Shown here piece by piece: positions 59,140 to 64,000 of a stretch of 64,000 nt of DNA (within the stretch, counting starts at the first letter, position 1; each line of letters starts with the position of its first letter). Origin of the DNA: Lutraria lutraria (Eukaryota; Mollusca; Bivalvia; Venerida; Mactridae). Below the pieces are notes generated by a model, which worked only from the letters and a program-made list of their open reading frames with translations, was not told the origin of the DNA and ran no database searches. The stretch is from positions 13,496,454-13,560,453 of the forward strand of contig OZ026840.1 of NCBI GenBank assembly GCA_964023205.1, in the 5' to 3' direction. Both the position numbers and the translations under genes were made by a program.

Positions 59140-61356
59140 CAAATACTGTCTGAAGAGACGTCGGAGTCTGATTCCGATCAAGGCAGCGACCCTGAAACAT
59201 CTTGTACTTCCATAGAATTAAGTAAGGCACATTTTATGATGAATGAATTGTAATCAGAATTAAATTATTATAGTGTTATATTTTGATACAATCTTTCAAT
59301 TTAGTAGATAAGTATATTTAGATGTTAAATCTGATTGTGGATTTATCATTTATTTCTTTTATATTTTGTCATTCCGTAGGTGTAAAGGCAGACATTGATA
59401 ACCCACAGTACCATTACTGGATAAAAGGGACACTATCATGTAAATACGTCAGCGAAGGCGCTCGAAGTTCCATTCTTACAGTATTTAAGAAATTTCAGCA
59501 AACACTGCCGAATGGGGGATCACATTTTGAAGACATATTTGAATATATAAAGAAAATGTGTGAGGAGGGAGTACGATGGAGATCCGATTAGTGAAAATAT
59601 CCAGCTGGAAGTATTCATTGCTATGATTGTGAATCTTTATTTCATGAGGTGGTGAAGCGTCATCGTAAATTGAATTCTCCTAAGTCAGGATTTCACAATT
59701 GTAAGAAGATTCAAGTTGGTGGAGCATGGGGTATTGCTTAATTGTTCATGCCTGGAAACTGCGGAGATATTAGAAAACCGGAAGATTCAGACACGTTGGG
59801 GCTTATCCATACTATGCTGAACTGTGGTCTTTTTATCGACTGTAGCTATGAGTGCATCGATAAGGTAAATTAAAGAGCATTAAAATTCTGACTGAAATAA
59901 TAACCAACCAGTAATACACACGTTATGATTTCATGATAATTGCTACTTAATCAACCCATAGAACAGAACATTAAAATGAATTATTTGAACTCATTATAAT
60001 TCTAGATAATCAAGTTGCGAAACAAGATGATGCACTCAACAACTTTAACAATGACAGATGAAATGAACACTGAATTATATGACAGTGAAATAAAAGATAT
60101 TGACGAGGCAATAGATCAACTTAGTGATGATGACAATGAAGTTCGTTAAAAACTGAGTTCGTCCAAGACAGATGTAGAACAAGTAAGTACAACCACTTTT
60201 CCATATCTGATTCGTTGCTAAGTCGCCTATTTGTTATCCCAAGTTTCCATTTATTTGTTTAAGTTTACTGTAACATAGTGTATTACTTATTTATGTCATA
60301 TATAGTTTTGTTTCCCTGGAGGTAATTTTAAGATTAGGCCCATCGAAGTAGTTGAACCTAACAGACTATTCCAAGGCGATACCCTACAGGATACTATGTG
60401 TTATCCTCTATTTTTATGGTTTGTGAGTTGGTAGGGTTTAGGTTAGTGGATTTTGAAGAGTGTAGTATTTTGGGGAAAGAGGGAATTTTGCATGTGTTTT
60501 TTTTCAATTAACAATTTTCTTATTTATAACTGTCTATGCTCACCTTTTCCTCACCGCCACAACTTCCATAAAAAGTATTTGTTTGATCTGTGCTATCTCT
60601 TTGATTTTATTTTATTTGCATAGTTTGCATGAATTGACATAATAGTTGTGTAAAATTGGAAAAATGAATATTAAACAGACACAAGTCAAAAATAGATACA
60701 CAGTTATAATATATTTTCCCTTGTAATAGTTTGTATACGTACATCATTTACAAAATCGGAAACTTGATCGAAAGAGTTTACGGAGTTCCCACGCGTCAGT
60801 TTTATTAACTCGTTTTTAACAGATTAGAACGTCTGAGATGAAAATCGAGGTAATGATTAAACGTACAAAGGAGGCGATTCAGTATGAATGTGAAGGTATA
60901 GAGAAAAAATAAGGATCAGGATGTTGATGGAACAATGAGAGAAAAACTAATGAGAAAGAAAGATATACAATCAAATCGACGAATCATCATTACTTGATAT
61001 TCCTAAAAAGGATGAAATAGGTGACCAAGATGATGACTTGGGTTTAGCTCTCTTCAACCTAATGAAAGCAAAGAATGAATTAGAAGAAATACTTCTGCAC
61101 GTTAAGACATTACTAAACGGGTATAATGAAAAAAGGAAAGAAAATTAGAAAGGCGAAACAACATTAATAAAAGAAGCTTTCTTCCAAAAAAATGAACAAT
61201 AAATGCTTGGGATTATAACAAAATACTTGAGTCACAAACAGGAGCCTGACCGACAAGTGGAGAAAATGGATATTTTAAGAGTCACTAGGAAGATTGCAAA
61301 GAGGAGAAGAGATATTAAATCACAAATATATCTATCAAAATATTTGTTGAACTGAA
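59140..61356 (+). pseudogene. HEPN-domain (DZIP3-like) gene remnant, at least 4 exons
   Basis: Exon-like segments with AG/GT borders: 59,140-59,221 (acidic/Ser-rich, SEETSESDSDQGSDPETS), 59,380-59,864, 60,006-60,182, and 60,823 to about 61,356. Joining the first three keeps one frame. It encodes YHYWIKGTLSCKYVSEGARS, then a Cys-rich stretch (SIHCYDCESLFHEV), then DTLGLIHTMLNCGLF, and then LRNKMMHS. The last contains the RNxxxH signature of HEPN domains (R at 60,018, H at 60,033), arranged as in the HEPN domain of DZIP3-like E3 ligases that are common in bivalves. Nonsense codons: TAG-TGA at 59,589-59,594, TAA at 59,739-59,741 and TAA at 60,147-60,149. The fourth segment (coiled-coil-like, NELEEILLHVKTLLNGYNEK) has two frameshifts and further stops. 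Hence a pseudogene unless the assembly is faulty. Confidence 0.55.
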
Positions 61357-61371
61357 TATAAAATTTCTCAT

Positions 61372-63470
61372 GTATAATTTGTAGACTGATCTCATTTTAT
61401 CTTACAATATATTTGTACAAACGATGTATGGTATGTAATATATTGACCGATCATATTTTCGGTAAATATGTGGACTGATTTTTCTTTAATATAATGTGTG
61501 AACTGATGATATCTTATGTATAATTTGTGGACTGATTATGTCTTATGTATCATATGTGGACTGATTATATCTTATGTATAATATGTGAACTGATTATATT
61601 TCGTGTAATATGTGAACTAATTATATCTTATGTATACTATGTGAACTAATTATATCTTATGTATAATAAGTGAACTGATTATATCTTATGTATAATATGT
61701 CAATTGATTTTATCTTATGTATAATATGTGAACTAATTATATCTTATGTATAATAAGTGAACTGATTATATCTTATGTATAATATGTCAATTGATTTTAT
61801 CTTATGTATAATATGTGAACTGATTATATCTTATGTATAATATGTGAACTGATTTTATCTTATGTATAATATGTGAACTGATTTTATCTTATGTATAATA
61901 TGTGAACTGATTTTATCTTATGTATAATATGTGAACTGATTTTATCTTATGTATAATATGTGAACTGATTTTATCTTATGTATAATATGTCAATCGATTT
62001 TATCTTATGTATAATATGTGAACTGATTATATCTTATGTATAATATGTGAACTGATTATATCTTATGTATTATATGCGAACTGATTATATCTTATGTATA
62101 ATATGTGAACTGATTATATCTTATGTATTATATGCGAACTGATTATATCTTATGTATAATATATGAACTGATTATATCTTATGTATTATATGCGAACTGA
62201 TTATATCTTATGTATAATATGTGGACTGGTTATATCTTATGTATAATATGTGGACTGGTTATATCTTATGTATAATATGTGAACTGATTTTATCTTATGT
62301 ATAATATGTCAATCGATTTTATCTTATGTATAATATGTGAACTGATTATATCTTATGTATAATATGTGAACTGATTATATCTTATGTATTATATGCGAAC
62401 TGATTATATCTTATGTATAATATGTGAACTAATTATATCTTATGTATAATAAGTGAACTGATTATATCTTATGTATTATATGCGAACTGATTATATCTTA
62501 TGTATAATATGTGGACTGATTATATCTTATGTATAATATGTGGACTGATTATATCTTATGAAAATATGTGAACTGATTATATCTTATGTATAATATGTCA
62601 ATTGATTTTATCTTATGTATAATATGTGAACTGATTATATCTTATGTATAATATGTGGATTGATTATATCTTATGTTTAATATGTGAACTGATTTTATCT
62701 TATGTATAATATGTCAATTGATTTTATCTTATGTATAATATGTGAACTAATTATATCTTATGTATAATAAGTGAACTGATTATATCTTATGTATTATATG
62801 CGAACTGATTATATCTTATGTATAATATGTGGACTGATTATATCTTATGTATAATATGTGGACTGATTATATCTTATGAAAATATGTGAACTGATTATAT
62901 CTTATGTATAATATGTCAATTGATTTTATCTTATGTATAATATGTGAACTGATTATATCTTATGTATAATATGTGGATTGATTATATCTTATGTTTAATA
63001 TGTGAACTGATTATATCTTATGTATTATATGCGAACTGATTATATCTTATGTATAATATGTGGACTGATTATATCTTATGCATAATATGTGAACTGATTA
63101 TATCTTATGTATAATATGTCAACTGATTTTATCTTATGTATAATATTTGGACTGATCATATGTCATGTGTAATAGTATATGGAGTAATGATATTTTATGT
63201 ATAATTTCTTGAGTAATCATGTTCTATGTATAATATGCGGATTTGTGGTATTAACATGTGGATTTATGATTTTTATGCATAATATGTGAATCGGTATAGC
63301 TAAAATGCGTATATAAGGTAATACTCATGAATATGACATCGGTTTTACTAATATGGTATTTGAAGCAATATTATAATGTATACTTTACGGACTGGTGATA
63401 TCTTCAGGATAATATCTAGACTTTTATGTCTTATGTATGAAGACTTATCATATCTTATACTATCTGTATT
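61372..63470. repeat. 29-bp minisatellite array
   Basis: About 60 units of 29 bp ('gtgaactgattatatcttatgtataatat') with named variants (tcaattgatttt, gcgaactg, gtggactg, aactaatt). The core is 61,500-63,150; both edges decay into barely periodic sequence. A variant order of 11 units (318 bp, including one 28-bp unit with 'cttatgaaaatatg') is repeated at about 62,424-62,741 and 62,742-63,059. A three-unit (87-bp) pattern repeats near 61,600-61,800. Confidence 0.95.
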
Positions 63471-63483
63471 AATTTTGATATAA

Positions 63484-63640
63484 GGAAGAGCCGTGGTGTA
63501 GGAGTAGAGCGTCGGACTTTGCGAGTTCGAATCCCGTCAGTAGCGGAATTTGACCGAAACCTTCACAATCCCTTCCCTTCGGCGCGAGCTCTGGTCAGAA
63601 TCCAGGAAGCAGTCATCGAGAGTAGTTTGTATAAGTTGTA
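63484..63640 (+). mobile_element. tRNA-derived SINE
   Basis: Head 'gccgtggtgtaggagtagagcgtcggact' (A-box region) and B-box GAGTTCGAATCCCG near 63,519-63,532, followed by a non-tRNA body. The anticodon arm is missing, so it is not a functional tRNA gene. Confidence 0.65.
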
Positions 63641-64000
63641 AGAACTCTACTATCAATGTAATATAAAAACAAGAAATGCCTTTTAAAAAGACACTCGCGA
63701 AGTTTCTTTAATGTTATTTACACTGTTGAAACCAAAAGTATAATTTTTATGAAATTCCTAAATTGCCGTTATAGTACCGTGTGAACTTATCGCTAGCAGT
63801 CCAATTAGGTCGCGCCTTAAAATTTTAATATTAGGTCAGCTAAATAGATTACGTATTTAGTCACATCTACTGTATATTATTTCCAATAAATGCAAAATGA
63901 TTGTCAATAATGATATATAACTTGATTTCGACCGCATAAGAATACATGTTCGTACATTTTTACTTTACAAATTTTACTACCACAAGAAGTACACATTAAA
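63641..64000. other. No gene seen
   Basis: AT-rich to the end of the window; nothing recognised. Confidence 0.5.

Noticed and set aside
61372..63470. Regular short repeats, possible CRISPR array
   Set aside because: Units are head-to-tail without unique spacers, so this is a minisatellite. The genome is eukaryotic.
63484..63550. Possible functional tRNA gene
   Set aside because: A- and B-box-like motifs are present but the anticodon arm is missing and a SINE body follows. The same applies to 16,822, 17,533, 19,600 and 47,418.

Overview
This is a eukaryotic, strongly AT-rich, repeat-dense window. It most likely comes from a mollusc, probably a bivalve. That assignment is an inference from the mix of a secreted C-type lectin pair, tRNA-derived SINEs with a shared core, L1-like LINE ORF1 proteins, a Ty3/gypsy element with an env-like third ORF, and a HEPN/DZIP3-like gene remnant. 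Genes have introns with GT..AG borders. Nothing looks bacterial: there are no operons, no CRISPR array and no free-standing tRNA or rRNA gene.

Layout. (1) 1-8 kb holds a piece of an LTR, a SINE, a 2.2-kb inverted-repeat element (element A), a small MITE and a palindromic element. (2) 8.03-22.64 kb is segmental-duplication unit 1. It holds a degenerate minisatellite, a gypsy RNase H fragment with its LTR, an old LINE 3' fragment, and a complete 4-exon secreted C-type lectin gene on the minus strand (CTL-1, 17,084-20,609). (3) 23.5-30.1 kb is a LINE-in-LINE nest: LINE-A is split by LINE-B with a 106-bp target-site duplication, and LINE-B itself contains a second copy of element A in place of most of its ORF2. 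(4) 30.14-50.68 kb is duplication unit 2. It has the same order as unit 1 but is longer because of a 3-kb TIR element, a MITE that contains a 2.5-kb foldback element, and a 54-bp minisatellite expansion. It carries the paralogous lectin gene CTL-2 (44,247-48,807). (5) 50.7-55 kb has no recognised gene, only a long-range inverted repeat. (6) 55.1-57.7 kb is a broken gypsy pol with an env-like ORF, minus strand. (7) 59.1-61.4 kb is a plus-strand HEPN-domain pseudogene. (8) 61.4-63.5 kb is a 29-bp minisatellite with higher-order structure, followed by a SINE.

The only two genes that look intact are the lectin paralogues. Their four exons have identical lengths (289, 50, 112 and 215 nt, spliced to 221 codons plus stop). 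They encode a signal peptide, a PAN/apple-like N-terminal segment and a C-type lectin domain. Everything else with a recognisable protein is retrotransposon or pseudogene debris. I did not find a convincing new multi-gene system. The most unusual items are element A with its recurring TTGTCCCGTTGATTA motif, the three-layer transposon nest at 38.4-41.8 kb, the 106-bp target-site duplication, and the copy-specific gain or loss of glycosylation sites between the two lectins. All alignments were done by eye.
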